The notes: generated by a model not told the origin, from the sequence alone. A DNA stretch of 27,906 nucleotides from a virus (IMGVR_UViG_3300032116_001062:1-27906); one strand, 5' to 3'; positions 7,501-16,049 are shown, counted from the stretch's first letter. Made by a program: numbers and translations.

Positions 7501-10500
7501 TTTAACAGATGGCGACGCTTATCAAGAAAGATTTAGACAAAATTCAATTTTAAATGATGCAACTGCTTTATTAAGCTCAGGTAAAGTTAAAGATATAGAT
7601 GACGCAATAAATATTGCCCGTAAAGATGTTGATCAAGCGCTAAAGCTTTCTCAAGGTGATGAAATAATATATCGTCAAATAAGAGATGTTCAAGCTAGAA
7701 AGAGAGGAATGAACACTGGAGTTATTGGTAAAAGAGCTGGAACAGATGCAAAGGTTAGAGACAGTATAGCAAGAGCATTAGCAAATAGGGGCTACACACA
7801 AATTCAACCATTTGCAGATAGAGCACACTTATCTTCAGTAGCATATTCAGAAACAAATAGAGGATATTACGGACAGGCAGCACACGATAGATGGAATAGA
7901 TTTTCTAATACATTGTCTCAAAGAATTCCAGAAATTCCAGATAGAGTTCCTGTTTCTGGTCCTAGTGCAATGCTTAGAGCTGACATGATTGCAAAAACTC
8001 TTGGTTTTGAGGACTATGACGATATGTTAATTAGAAGAGGAGATGTTAATGAAATTGCTAAAACTGGCAAAGCTCCTAAAGGAAAACCAGCACCTATTGG
8101 TATATTTAGATTCTTAAGAGGCGGCGCAGAAGCCGCTGTCGGCGTTGCAAGTCGTGGAAGAATTAGAATGAATGCTGGAGGAATGGTTCCAGCACAAAAC
8201 GGACAAAAGTATAATATGGGCGGAATGGTTCAAGGATACAATCGTGGCGGATTTGCCAGAAGCCTGCTTGGCAGCGCTGCAATTATTGGCGGCGGTCAAA
8301 TGCTTGGAAATCAAGTTGGCGGCGGACTTGGAACTGCTATATCATTTGGTTCTTCTATATTAGGATCTATGGTCGGATTCGGAGGAATGGGTGGCAGAGG
8401 AGATAAAACAGGTCCTGGATTCTTATCAAGACAATTAGAAAGAGCAGTAGGTCCTGACACAGCTGGTAAATTAAAAACACCAATTGGTCCACTTAATAGT
8501 TTGTCTACAGCAAGCAAAGGGCTTGCAGGAAACCTTAGCGGAATTGCTAAAGTATTTGGTCCTGTATTAAGAGGATTTTCAACATTATTAAGACTTACTA
8601 GTCCTTTAGGATTAGCAATTACTGGCGTTACCGCCGCCATTGGATTCTTCATTAAGGCTCAAAAAGAAAAGGCTGCCGCATTAGAACTTGGAAGACAAGC
8701 ATTTGGTATGGATGCTGCTGCTGCAGAAAAAGCAGGATTTAAATATACAGATTATAATACAAAGATTAAAGCTGCAATTGAAGATGCTCAAGCATTAAAA
8801 GAAAAAAACATGATGGTTTATGAAAGCATGACAAAAGCTAATGTTCCAATAAATATGACTATCGAGCAGTATAAAAAGCTTAAAGAGCAAGTTAAATCAA
8901 CTATGGGTAGCTACATAGATTTGTTTAGTCAGACAGATAGAAAAGATGTTGGTCAAGTTGCTATTCAACTAAAAGCACAATTTATGGCTGCTGGAGATAC
9001 AGCAGAAGTTGCCGCTGCTAAAATATTTACAATGATTAAGCAATCTGAAAATGCTAATATGGCAGCTTCAGCAATTAGCTCTAATGCCTTCCAAAGCATT
9101 CAAAATATGGAGCAGGCTTCTGCCCAGACAGTAAAGACATTTGAAGCAGCAATGAAAACTGGAGATGCTGAATCTCAGGCCAGAGCTTTGCATACTACAT
9201 TTATGGCAATGGATGCTACCTTAGAAGAAACTATTGCAAATCAAAAGAAGCTTGGCGAAGAAGGAAAGGCAACTGCAGATCAGGTAGGTAGTGCAATACA
9301 ACAAAAGCTAGATAAAATGAATGAATCATTTGGCAAGCAAGCAAATTTATCAAAAGATGTTATTAATGAATTAGGTAAAACAGACCCATTGTTAGCAGGC
9401 ATGTTAAACGATACAGATACACTAAATAGCGCCTGGGCTAAATATAGATTAGTTCTTCAGGGAGTAGTTCTTGATTTTGAAAACATGACTGGAGAAGCAG
9501 CAATAGCTGCTGTTTCTTTAAACGAAATAGTTAAAGCTCAAGTTCAATTAAATCCTTCTGTCGCTGCTGCAAATAAATCATATGCTGGTATGACTGCTAG
9601 AATTAAAGAGCTTGAAAAAGCCCAAAGAGGCCAGTCTGTTAAAGCTCAATATAATGCTAAAGAAGAATCAGCTAGATTACAAAAACAAATTGCAGAAATT
9701 AAAAAGGCTGCACAAGAAAAAATTGATGGAATTCGTAGAGCAACTGAGGCAGAAAATACTCAGCTAGAAATTCAAAAAGCTCAACTAAGAGCTCAGCAGG
9801 CCCTTATCCAAGGCAATATGACTGCATATGCTGAAGAGCAAATGACTGTTGAGCAATTAATGAATGAGGCTAATCGTAAAGACGCAGAAGAAGCAATTAT
9901 AGCTAAAGCAGAAATTGACATTAAACCTCTTCAAGATGCACTTGATGCTATAGCAGATAAGAATGACAAGGCTGCGAAGAAGGCAGCACTTGCGGGAGAT
10001 AGTTTGGCAGATCTTAGAACTAAGGCTAATGACTATAATACTAAGCTTCAAGAGTATACAACTAATTTAAATACTTTAATGTTTAAATATATAACAGACG
10101 TTAACTTTGCAGAAAGTAAAGAATATAAAGCAGCTTTAAAATCTTTAGATGACTTAGGAACAAAATTAAATATTAAGACTCCAGCAAAAGATATTGTCGG
10201 TGAGCTTGCCAATTCATTAAAGAATGGAATTAATGCAGCACAAGTGACAATTTATACAGACCAAATTAATGATGGAAAGATGAGAGACTATCGTGGCGCA
10301 GGAGGACTTGAAAAAATGCAGAAAGCTCTTCTTGCTGGAAACGCTAATAATGAAACCTATACAAATCCTTATGATAAGAGTGGAAAGCTTGTTGAAAAAG
10401 CTAGAGAAGCAATTATTGAAGCAGAGCAGCTAAGCTCTGGAGATATTTTTTATGACTCTAACGGAAACAAATATAAGATTTCAAAGAAAAAAATATTAGG

Positions 10501-10903
10501 TTTACCTATTGGAGAAAAGCAAGCTGTATTACAAAGTGCAATGGGCGGTGCAGTAAGAAAGTATGGAGATGGATCAATGGGCGGAGTTTGGGGTCCAGGA
10601 ACATATAACTCAGATTCAATTCCAGCAATGCTTTCAAACGGTGAGTATGTATTAAATGCAGCGGCTACTCAAAAGTTTGGAATTCCTTTATTAGATCAAA
10701 TGAATGGGTCATATAATATACCTTCTTCAACTAAATCTATGGGCACAAATATAATTAATAGCCCAAGTAGCAATAACGTATATAATATAGAGATTGCTTT
10801 AAATGGAACAAACGTCACAGCAGATGATGTTATAAATAGAATGAAACGAGAGATGGCTTTGGTTAACGCTAAAGAAGGAATAAATAGAAGGGTTGGTGCC
10901 TAA
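4553..10903 (+). CDS. Tape measure protein
   Basis: A 2116-residue protein that sets tail length and is thought to be released into the host at infection. Residues ~210-400 match the tape measure core family (TIGR01760 type): AFREADQELVRL, then SAMGVSFKETIGLAADIAA, then an NAVENQTSTTLNDLVEAIP stretch. A hydrophobic stretch follows at ~540-570, and others lie at ~1237-1285 and ~1345-1365, candidates for membrane insertion. Two copies of a P-AML-GE-V-N motif occur (residues ~916-935 and ~2024-2040) near Gly-rich GGMV segments. Residues ~964-1187 form an unassigned, less repetitive segment between such Gly-rich stretches. A charged coiled coil covers ~1690-1800. The ribosome binding site aaggag (4533-4538) lies 14 nt before the ATG. 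Confidence 0.93.
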   Translation: MAEETISTRIVANADFSALIADVHKVTASLSKLQEQLANSNKMMANQIAVMNRSFADTLRSTGQFSTHFVSLQSDVEKFGKNLDGGKLKLNQYFNTFRDHARTSGGLIRELAKQQVALQNSVLQPLGRNAQGLMQFNVHVPRGLDEVKNKSAILRQEMQILNKVIQDGATGLINWGKNTQWAGRQLTVGLTVPLVAFGAQAAKAFREADQELVRLTKVYGDVAGTSAAELGRVRKEVSATAKEISSAMGVSFKETIGLAADIAATGKTGDELLGSIKETTRLAVLGEVDRQEAMKATLAIQSAFKQNTDELSQSINFLNAVENQTSTTLNDLVEAIPKAGPVIQGLGGSVQDLALYLTAMREGGINASEGANALKSALASLINPTDVAVGKFQSLGIDLLGIVNNNAGNLTGTLMALQGALDNLDPLQKQQAIEQLFGKFQFSRLNALFENLGRQGSQTLQVLDLMKASTGELASVADRELAAVTESASGKYRRAIESLRASLAEVGEQFLQINTVLIQVIDKVVQFANNLPGPVKQVLALAGGFTAIIGPVIMLTGVLANFFGYLLKGAFAMKSFLKGGEGWKYLTPEMLAAEKAGRLVEQSFYSDAKAAAVLQQALRNLLDEFALLEAKAKSGAMSVNPAVSTMAGSMIVGGQRIVNPQHPLAGEQGTRASSHMVPRSGMSEAQRLQQTMFGMVPGSIPVNQRIGQNPQIYMNEPLPNVPGLTTIKGVSTGIVSGEAARWHAMMATLGMQSKAEIETLKKTIAATGTVSKEFMMQFDDILPVVSRLTDNAARESAMIVAELRAGKLTVEAARAKIVALNLQTEQMIASSVSASAASMGRTINPTMVPTLNQPVVDPTGKSNMRELFKKGKTRDFINRIAGVLGVRTSGAGYNVETTIPKKFNRGNIVPGSGNTDTVPAMLTPGEFVVNKEATQKNRPLLEAINSSTQGGLATVGRGNYGKTSVMADYSSSDLDMLYQYLDNLTDGDAYQERFRQNSILNDATALLSSGKVKDIDDAINIARKDVDQALKLSQGDEIIYRQIRDVQARKRGMNTGVIGKRAGTDAKVRDSIARALANRGYTQIQPFADRAHLSSVAYSETNRGYYGQAAHDRWNRFSNTLSQRIPEIPDRVPVSGPSAMLRADMIAKTLGFEDYDDMLIRRGDVNEIAKTGKAPKGKPAPIGIFRFLRGGAEAAVGVASRGRIRMNAGGMVPAQNGQKYNMGGMVQGYNRGGFARSLLGSAAIIGGGQMLGNQVGGGLGTAISFGSSILGSMVGFGGMGGRGDKTGPGFLSRQLERAVGPDTAGKLKTPIGPLNSLSTASKGLAGNLSGIAKVFGPVLRGFSTLLRLTSPLGLAITGVTAAIGFFIKAQKEKAAALELGRQAFGMDAAAAEKAGFKYTDYNTKIKAAIEDAQALKEKNMMVYESMTKANVPINMTIEQYKKLKEQVKSTMGSYIDLFSQTDRKDVGQVAIQLKAQFMAAGDTAEVAAAKIFTMIKQSENANMAASAISSNAFQSIQNMEQASAQTVKTFEAAMKTGDAESQARALHTTFMAMDATLEETIANQKKLGEEGKATADQVGSAIQQKLDKMNESFGKQANLSKDVINELGKTDPLLAGMLNDTDTLNSAWAKYRLVLQGVVLDFENMTGEAAIAAVSLNEIVKAQVQLNPSVAAANKSYAGMTARIKELEKAQRGQSVKAQYNAKEESARLQKQIAEIKKAAQEKIDGIRRATEAENTQLEIQKAQLRAQQALIQGNMTAYAEEQMTVEQLMNEANRKDAEEAIIAKAEIDIKPLQDALDAIADKNDKAAKKAALAGDSLADLRTKANDYNTKLQEYTTNLNTLMFKYITDVNFAESKEYKAALKSLDDLGTKLNIKTPAKDIVGELANSLKNGINAAQVTIYTDQINDGKMRDYRGAGGLEKMQKALLAGNANNETYTNPYDKSGKLVEKAREAIIEAEQLSSGDIFYDSNGNKYKISKKKILGLPIGEKQAVLQSAMGGAVRKYGDGSMGGVWGPGTYNSDSIPAMLSNGEYVLNAAATQKFGIPLLDQMNGSYNIPSSTKSMGTNIINSPSSNNVYNIEIALNGTNVTADDVINRMKREMALVNAKEGINRRVGA

Positions 10904-10905
10904 CC

Positions 10906-11409
10906 ATGACTACATATCTACCTAGAGGTTCGGTACTTAGTATAGAGGCTAAAGACCTTCTTGCCACCCCAGAAGGAACCACTAAGATTTGGAATAAAAT
11001 TACTGAGCATAATCGTTCAGACATTAGCATATCTATAGAAAGAATTGAAAGAACCGTAAGAACCTCTAATGGCACATTAAGAAAAAATCATATAGCAGAT
11101 AAGAGAAGGTTCTCAATGTCTTGGACTATGCTACCATCATATCGATCACTAACTGTTGACGGAGGCTGGGGAGCGGAAGATTTAAGATCTTTCTATCTAA
11201 GCGATGACGGTAAAAAAGAATTTAACATAAGAGTTAATTTAGCTAAAGGCGGAGCAGACACATCTTCATCTGGTGCAACATATACGCCAACTATGGCAAA
11301 AACATCGTCAGAATTATATACGGTGGTATTTGGAGGCTGTAATTTTTCAGTTGTAAAACGTGGTCTACAGCCACACTGGAATGTTTCTATTGAACTGGAA
11401 GAGGTATAA
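10906..11409 (+). CDS. Distal tail-type minor tail protein
   Basis: A 167-residue protein directly after the tape measure gene and before the large hub-like protein, the position of Dit or distal tail proteins that form the ring at the tube end. Residues ~62-95 (KRRFSMSWTMLPS, then DGGWGAEDLRSFY) suggest a tail-tube-like beta fold. No catalytic motif was seen. It starts two bases after the tape measure stop and overlaps the next gene by one base (TAATG), so the tail-tip genes appear translationally coupled. The Dit call rests on gene order. Confidence 0.6.
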   Translation: MTTYLPRGSVLSIEAKDLLATPEGTTKIWNKITEHNRSDISISIERIERTVRTSNGTLRKNHIADKRRFSMSWTMLPSYRSLTVDGGWGAEDLRSFYLSDDGKKEFNIRVNLAKGGADTSSSGATYTPTMAKTSSELYTVVFGGCNFSVVKRGLQPHWNVSIELEEV

Positions 11410-14400
11410 TGATTTCGTCTCCAACGGTTAAAACGCTTATTGAGCAAAATACTACAATACAAACTAACGTAGGTTGCACTATTGAATATAACATGAACTC
11501 AATGGTTGACAACATTTCCGTTACTGGAACAGATTATGTTAGAGCAGATGGCGCTAAGCCTTACCAAAAACTATTTCCAGCATCATCTGTTGTTAAAGCA
11601 TTTAGGCCAATAGGGGCGGGAGTCAAGTACGGCATATTTGGAGATGTAACTACTAATACTTGGAAAGATCCTAAGAAGGTAGAGTATCCATTAAATTTTA
11701 GAACCTATTATCCTGGCATAGATACATACTACAAATACTGGGTATCTCAAAAAGGCGTAGGCGCAAATATATCAATAACATACCCTCAAGCAGTTTTAAC
11801 TAATAAAATTGTTGTTAGATTTGAGATATCTCATTCTATTCCTGCAACATGGACTGTATATAAAGAGGGAGACTCAGTTCTTGCAACAGGCACAAGCGAT
11901 ACAATAAAACCTTTTACAACTAGCGGAACAAAGAATTATGATGCTGGAACATTAACTCTTTATTATAATGGCACTACATGGGTAACCACAGAGCCTGCAA
12001 CAATTGCAGCGCCAGTATCTATAACAGCCTTAAAGCTAATAACAGCAGGCGTTACTAATGCCCACGTCGGAGTAATTGAAGTTTCTCCTAGATGGATAAC
12101 AGATTTAACAGAACATATTGTAGATTTTTCTATAGCAAAAGAATCATCTACAAGTGCTGACGACATTTTGCCAGTAGGAAAGGTTTCAGCAAATTCAATT
12201 TCTATGGGATTGGTATCATATGAAGCCACTAGAAAAATTATTACATATGAAAAGGGAACGGCATTTGACTCATCTAAGTTATATATGTATAAGTCCGTAG
12301 AGCTAAAACCATATATAAAAGTATATAATTCTGGAGCACCATACACAGACTCAAAGGGTCAATATGAAAAAGTAAATCAAGGAACATTCTATATTGATAA
12401 CTGGAGCACATCAGAGTTTGGCGATATATCTCTAGATGCACTAGATGGAGCAAAGTATTTGCAGGATCTAATTTGTCCTGGAATGGTATCTAAAGATACA
12501 ACTGCAGTAGGAATTATTAGAAGGCTTCTAGACAATGTTGGATTTACTAATTATAACGTAAACTATAAAACAAAGGTTGAGAATGGGGCAACAGTAATAG
12601 ATGATCAATCTATTCTTAGCCCAATCTATTGGTGGACAGATGATGGCGAAAGCGTATGGAATGCTATTCAAGAACTATGCAGAGACTCTCAAATGGTCGC
12701 TACGTTTGACGAAAACAACATTCTTCAATTTTATACTAGAGACTATCTTTTTAATCAATCAACAGCACATTGGAATTTTAAATACGCAAAAGACGGAAGC
12801 ATTCTTCCTAACATTATGTCTTTACAGAAAAAAGATTTGCCAGCAGTAAATCAAGTAAAGGTTTTGTGGAATCCAGTAACATCTAGCCAATTAATTGGAG
12901 ATGGTCAACCTCTGTGGAAATCTGGAACATCCTACCTTGGAGCATATTCTTTAGTGGCAGATATTCCAGCTAGCACAAGCGGTGGCGGAGCAGGAACAGA
13001 AATAAAGTTATTTCCAATAACAGTAAACCTGGATCTTCAACAGATCATATATAACTACGCTGGATACTTGGTTATAGACTCTGAAATTATAGAGTATGAC
13101 GCAATAGAGTATCAGTATTTAGATTCTCAAGGATTACTAAAATATACTTGGGTTACTCAAATTTCTGATTTACAAAAAATAGCTAATAACTTAGACCTTA
13201 CTAGATCAGCCAACGAAATAATTAAACAGACTGGAAAAGTTAGGGTAAAAACTAGAGGCGCATTTGGAACTAGTGCAGTGGCTCACGCAAAAGATGGATC
13301 AATAATTGGATGGAATGGGTTTGATAATACTCTTAGATCTAGTGGTGAAACTTTGCCAGCAGTAAGTCAACCTAAAACTGTTACTTCTGCTACAGCATCA
13401 ATTCCTTCATTATTACAAACACCGCCTCAATCAGAAGAGCTGACAGTTGGCTCTAAAGTAATTCAAAAATCTTTATTGCAGATAACTGCTCTAGGATCTG
13501 AAAAGGAACAAAGTAAACAATATTCAATTGCTGTAAAAAATATGGGAATATCAACTTCAAGCAATTACTATAATTTTGGAACAGGTTTATTCTTCAAGGG
13601 AACAAAAGATAATACTAGGGGTTCTGGGGGTATAGCATTCTTTACAAGTCCGAACGGATTAGATGGGTATTACGTTAAACTAGAAACAACAAGCAATCAA
13701 CCAGAGAGCGGATCAGACAGACCACTATCAATTTTTAAAGTAAAGAATGGAATAATAACCAATTTACAAGATAGCCAAACAGATAAAACTAAGTCTTTGG
13801 CATATTTAGCACAGGGGGTATCTTATAAAGTAGATATCCGTGTACAGGTTAAAAATTCAGTTGTTTCTATAGATGCCTATATAAACAATTTTAAAGTAAC
13901 AGCAGTTGACTCATCAGACATAATTTCTCCAACAAGTAATATTGCTGTTTTTTCAAATTCTAATTCCACATTTTTTGACTACGTTTATTCTATTCCTCTT
14001 AACGAGCAGCAGTATACAGACGGAGTAATAGCAAATCAATATTCTGGAAGATTTGGATCTACCACTTTAGACTTTTTATATGGAGACAAGCTGTCCAGCG
14101 GATTTGAAAATAGCGGAATATCTGGTGGGGCGGTAGACGAATTTGGAACAGTTGCTAGAGAGCTTTTAAAGGTAAATATTAAATATGACTCAAGGCCAGC
14201 CTTTCCAATTATAACCAGCCTTGGCCTAAATCAATTTGTGGAACTTCTTGGGTATAGACTAAATTCTTTTGGAGCAGAGGTTTACGTTTTAAATAACGCT
14301 GGAACATTTATACCACTAGATGACTCCAGGTTTGCTTCATTTAGTGTTATCGGGAATACTCTAGTTCAATCTGGTCAAAACGAATACCTAGATAAAACAA

Positions 14401-14693
14401 TAAATGAGTTTACAGTTCCAGAGCAAGTAACATTTGAGTCAACCTGGATTCAAAGAGAGTCCGACGCAAAAAGTTTGTCAGAATGGATTAAACTCCAATG
14501 GTCAAAAAAACAATCAGTTTGTGAATTAGAAATATTTTCTAACCCCTTGATTTGTGTAGGAGATATTGTTACAATTAACTATCCGTCTAATGGGCTAGAC
14601 GGTACACAGAAATTTATAGTTTCTAGTATTAATAATTCATTTGATGGGGGGCTAAGTACCAAGATAACGACTAGATCTATTTATAGTCTATAA
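11409..14693 (+). CDS. Tail hub (Tal-like) protein with inserted carbohydrate-binding-like domains
   Basis: A 1094-residue tail-tip protein. Residues ~100-230 have a discoidin-like pattern (ISITYPQAVLTNKIVVRFEI, then IPATWTVY). Residues ~233-370 look like a baseplate hub domain: HIVDFSIA, then GTFYIDNWS, then ISLDALDGAKYLQDL. The matching closing domain is at ~1010-1090 (ESDAKSLSEWIKLQWSKKQ, then NPLICVGDIVTINYPS). Between them, ~698-858, lies a laminin G / concanavalin-like beta-sandwich pattern (FGTGLFFKG, GGIAFFTSPNG, GYYVKLE, VSYKVDIRVQVKN), a fold that often binds sugars. Ribosome binding site ggaagagg precedes ATG 11409. It probably both closes the tube and contacts the cell envelope. 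No peptidase motif was recognised. Confidence 0.75.
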   Translation: MISSPTVKTLIEQNTTIQTNVGCTIEYNMNSMVDNISVTGTDYVRADGAKPYQKLFPASSVVKAFRPIGAGVKYGIFGDVTTNTWKDPKKVEYPLNFRTYYPGIDTYYKYWVSQKGVGANISITYPQAVLTNKIVVRFEISHSIPATWTVYKEGDSVLATGTSDTIKPFTTSGTKNYDAGTLTLYYNGTTWVTTEPATIAAPVSITALKLITAGVTNAHVGVIEVSPRWITDLTEHIVDFSIAKESSTSADDILPVGKVSANSISMGLVSYEATRKIITYEKGTAFDSSKLYMYKSVELKPYIKVYNSGAPYTDSKGQYEKVNQGTFYIDNWSTSEFGDISLDALDGAKYLQDLICPGMVSKDTTAVGIIRRLLDNVGFTNYNVNYKTKVENGATVIDDQSILSPIYWWTDDGESVWNAIQELCRDSQMVATFDENNILQFYTRDYLFNQSTAHWNFKYAKDGSILPNIMSLQKKDLPAVNQVKVLWNPVTSSQLIGDGQPLWKSGTSYLGAYSLVADIPASTSGGGAGTEIKLFPITVNLDLQQIIYNYAGYLVIDSEIIEYDAIEYQYLDSQGLLKYTWVTQISDLQKIANNLDLTRSANEIIKQTGKVRVKTRGAFGTSAVAHAKDGSIIGWNGFDNTLRSSGETLPAVSQPKTVTSATASIPSLLQTPPQSEELTVGSKVIQKSLLQITALGSEKEQSKQYSIAVKNMGISTSSNYYNFGTGLFFKGTKDNTRGSGGIAFFTSPNGLDGYYVKLETTSNQPESGSDRPLSIFKVKNGIITNLQDSQTDKTKSLAYLAQGVSYKVDIRVQVKNSVVSIDAYINNFKVTAVDSSDIISPTSNIAVFSNSNSTFFDYVYSIPLNEQQYTDGVIANQYSGRFGSTTLDFLYGDKLSSGFENSGISGGAVDEFGTVARELLKVNIKYDSRPAFPIITSLGLNQFVELLGYRLNSFGAEVYVLNNAGTFIPLDDSRFASFSVIGNTLVQSGQNEYLDKTINEFTVPEQVTFESTWIQRESDAKSLSEWIKLQWSKKQSVCELEIFSNPLICVGDIVTINYPSNGLDGTQKFIVSSINNSFDGGLSTKITTRSIYSL

Positions 14694-14694
14694 A

Positions 14695-14712
14695 TGGTAT
14701 AATAAAAAAATG
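14695..14712 (+). promoter_or_regulatory. Putative extended -10 promoter giving a leaderless mRNA
   Basis: TGG followed by TATAAT (14698-14703) is a full extended -10 motif. Seven bases after it stands ATG 14710, so transcription would start on or next to the start codon. No Shine-Dalgarno precedes that ATG and no -35 box is recognisable. Confidence 0.5.
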
Positions 14713-15126
14713 GTATCCTCAGATAAAAGTAAGCCTTCAGTAAGTAGCCAGCCACATGGCGCCGCTATTGTTACAGTAGCTGGATCAGAACTAGATTTTT
14801 ATACTAATTCAAATTATCTAGCATATGAGCAACCCCAGTTTGCGGCAGCACAAAGAGAAGGTAAGCTAGGAAATGATTTAATAGATGATCCGTTAGAAGA
14901 GGGCGATGACGAAGTAACGGGCACGGACGGAGACGGAGACGGGGACGGAGAAGGGGATAGCGATGCCGTAAAAAACTCTAGGCCAAGTCTTTCAGATATT
15001 CAAGTAATTTCAAACGAAGTGGTTTTTGATGCAGCAAATAACCCTACTGCAAAAATAGTTTTTAAAGTTAAAAATAGTAGTGGAGTAGAATTAAAAGCAG
15101 TAAACGTAAGAGTGGAGAAGAAATGA
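14710..15126 (+). CDS. Minor tail protein with Asp-Gly linker (function unknown)
   Basis: A 138-residue protein between the hub and the next minor tail protein. It has three visible parts: a Ser/Pro-rich N terminus (residues 1-45), an acidic low-complexity linker (~60-85) with a run of DG pairs, and a C-terminal beta-rich domain (~92-138) with the pattern VVFDAANNPTAKIVFKVKN, like a small Ig or invasin-type fold. The linker is encoded by near-perfect hexamer repeats in a local GC-rich patch. The gene has no Shine-Dalgarno and may be translated from a leaderless transcript. It overlaps the next gene by four bases. A virion role is inferred from position. Confidence 0.65.
   Translation: MVSSDKSKPSVSSQPHGAAIVTVAGSELDFYTNSNYLAYEQPQFAAAQREGKLGNDLIDDPLEEGDDEVTGTDGDGDGDGEGDSDAVKNSRPSLSDIQVISNEVVFDAANNPTAKIVFKVKNSSGVELKAVNVRVEKK
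14919..14956 (+). repeat. Hexanucleotide repeat (GGAGAC / GGGGAC) encoding Asp-Gly pairs
   Basis: Several imperfect six-base units in a row within the linker of the 138-residue protein gene. The tract is much richer in G and C than its surroundings. Such tracts can change length by slippage in whole codon pairs without shifting the frame. Confidence 0.75.
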
Positions 15127-16049
15127 TAACAAAATTTGGCAAAAGGTTTTTAACAAGCTACCTTTCTGGAAACGAATCCTTTTCAAACAAAGAGCTAGCC
15201 TTTGGTATTGGCTCTACTGCTCCTAACGTAAAGGGTAATGACACAAAGCTAGATTTTGAGTTTTATAGAATTCCAGTAGAACTATCAAGTTTTAATGTTG
15301 TGCAAAATGGCGTTGACGGAGATGGTGATCCAATATATGATTATTCTGTTACTTATAAATCAACAATACCTCAAGATATATCTGGAGTTATTTCTGAGAT
15401 AGGCTTATATCCAGCAGGCAGACAATCTTTTAATAATTTTGACAGCAAATTTATCACATCATTTACAAATGAATTTAACTGGTTTGATGGGTCAACTAAT
15501 CCCAGCTCACAAGCAAATACACAAAATTCTAACGGAGAGTACACGTTCTTGTCTAAAGTTAGCGACAGCATGATAGAGGTTACTGTTGCTTCAGGACAAA
15601 CAAAAGAATACATTAATTCTTTAATATCAAGCGATATATCTGGATACAGTATAAATGACACAATTGCTATTGCGTATAAGAAAGCAGACAACAATGTATC
15701 TAAAATTAGAGTTAAATTTTACAGTTCTGATTTAGCATACTATTATGTAGATTTTACTCCAGAGTCTGGAACAGGAGATAAGATACAATCATTGTCTTTA
15801 GCAAATCTTTTTAATAATTATACTCCTTCTCCAAATTTGCCAGACCCATCTTCAATTATAAAAATTGGAGTAGCAACAACAGCATCAGGCGGAAGCACAA
15901 CAGTATACTTTGACGCAATCAGAATTAATGACGAAGACACCTTTGATCCAGGATATGGGCTGATTAGTAGATCTGTATTATCAACTCCATTAATTAAAAA
16001 GCCTGGTAGGCCAGTAGACATAGAATATAAGTTACAGTTGGATTTTTAA
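15123..16049 (+). CDS. Minor tail protein (tail-tip / baseplate type)
   Basis: A 308-residue protein starting within the stop codon of the gene before it, with ribosome binding site ggagaag just upstream. Residues 1-110 include KFGKRFLTSYLSG, then ELAFGIGSTAP, then ISGVISEIGLYPAG, a pattern common in phage proteins that adapt side fibers to the tail tip. A beta-sandwich-like domain follows (~120-270), with FTNEFNWFDGS and a YYVDFTPESGTGD strand, resembling carbohydrate-binding modules. It ends directly at the next start codon. No enzymatic motif was seen; the role is from context and composition. Confidence 0.65.
   Translation: MITKFGKRFLTSYLSGNESFSNKELAFGIGSTAPNVKGNDTKLDFEFYRIPVELSSFNVVQNGVDGDGDPIYDYSVTYKSTIPQDISGVISEIGLYPAGRQSFNNFDSKFITSFTNEFNWFDGSTNPSSQANTQNSNGEYTFLSKVSDSMIEVTVASGQTKEYINSLISSDISGYSINDTIAIAYKKADNNVSKIRVKFYSSDLAYYYVDFTPESGTGDKIQSLSLANLFNNYTPSPNLPDPSSIIKIGVATTASGGSTTVYFDAIRINDEDTFDPGYGLISRSVLSTPLIKKPGRPVDIEYKLQLDF

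Noticed and set aside
8311-8652. 113-residue minus strand frame within the tape measure gene
   Set aside because: Pro/Leu/Asn-rich shadow of a Gly-rich coding stretch; no start signal.
11390-11410. TTGAAC and TATAAT before the hub gene as a promoter
   Set aside because: The spacing is only nine bases and the -10 would overlap the start codon; no extended -10 motif is present.
12601-12849. 82-residue + strand frame within the hub gene
   Set aside because: It lies wholly inside a well-supported long gene, lacks a ribosome binding site and shows no protein-like pattern.
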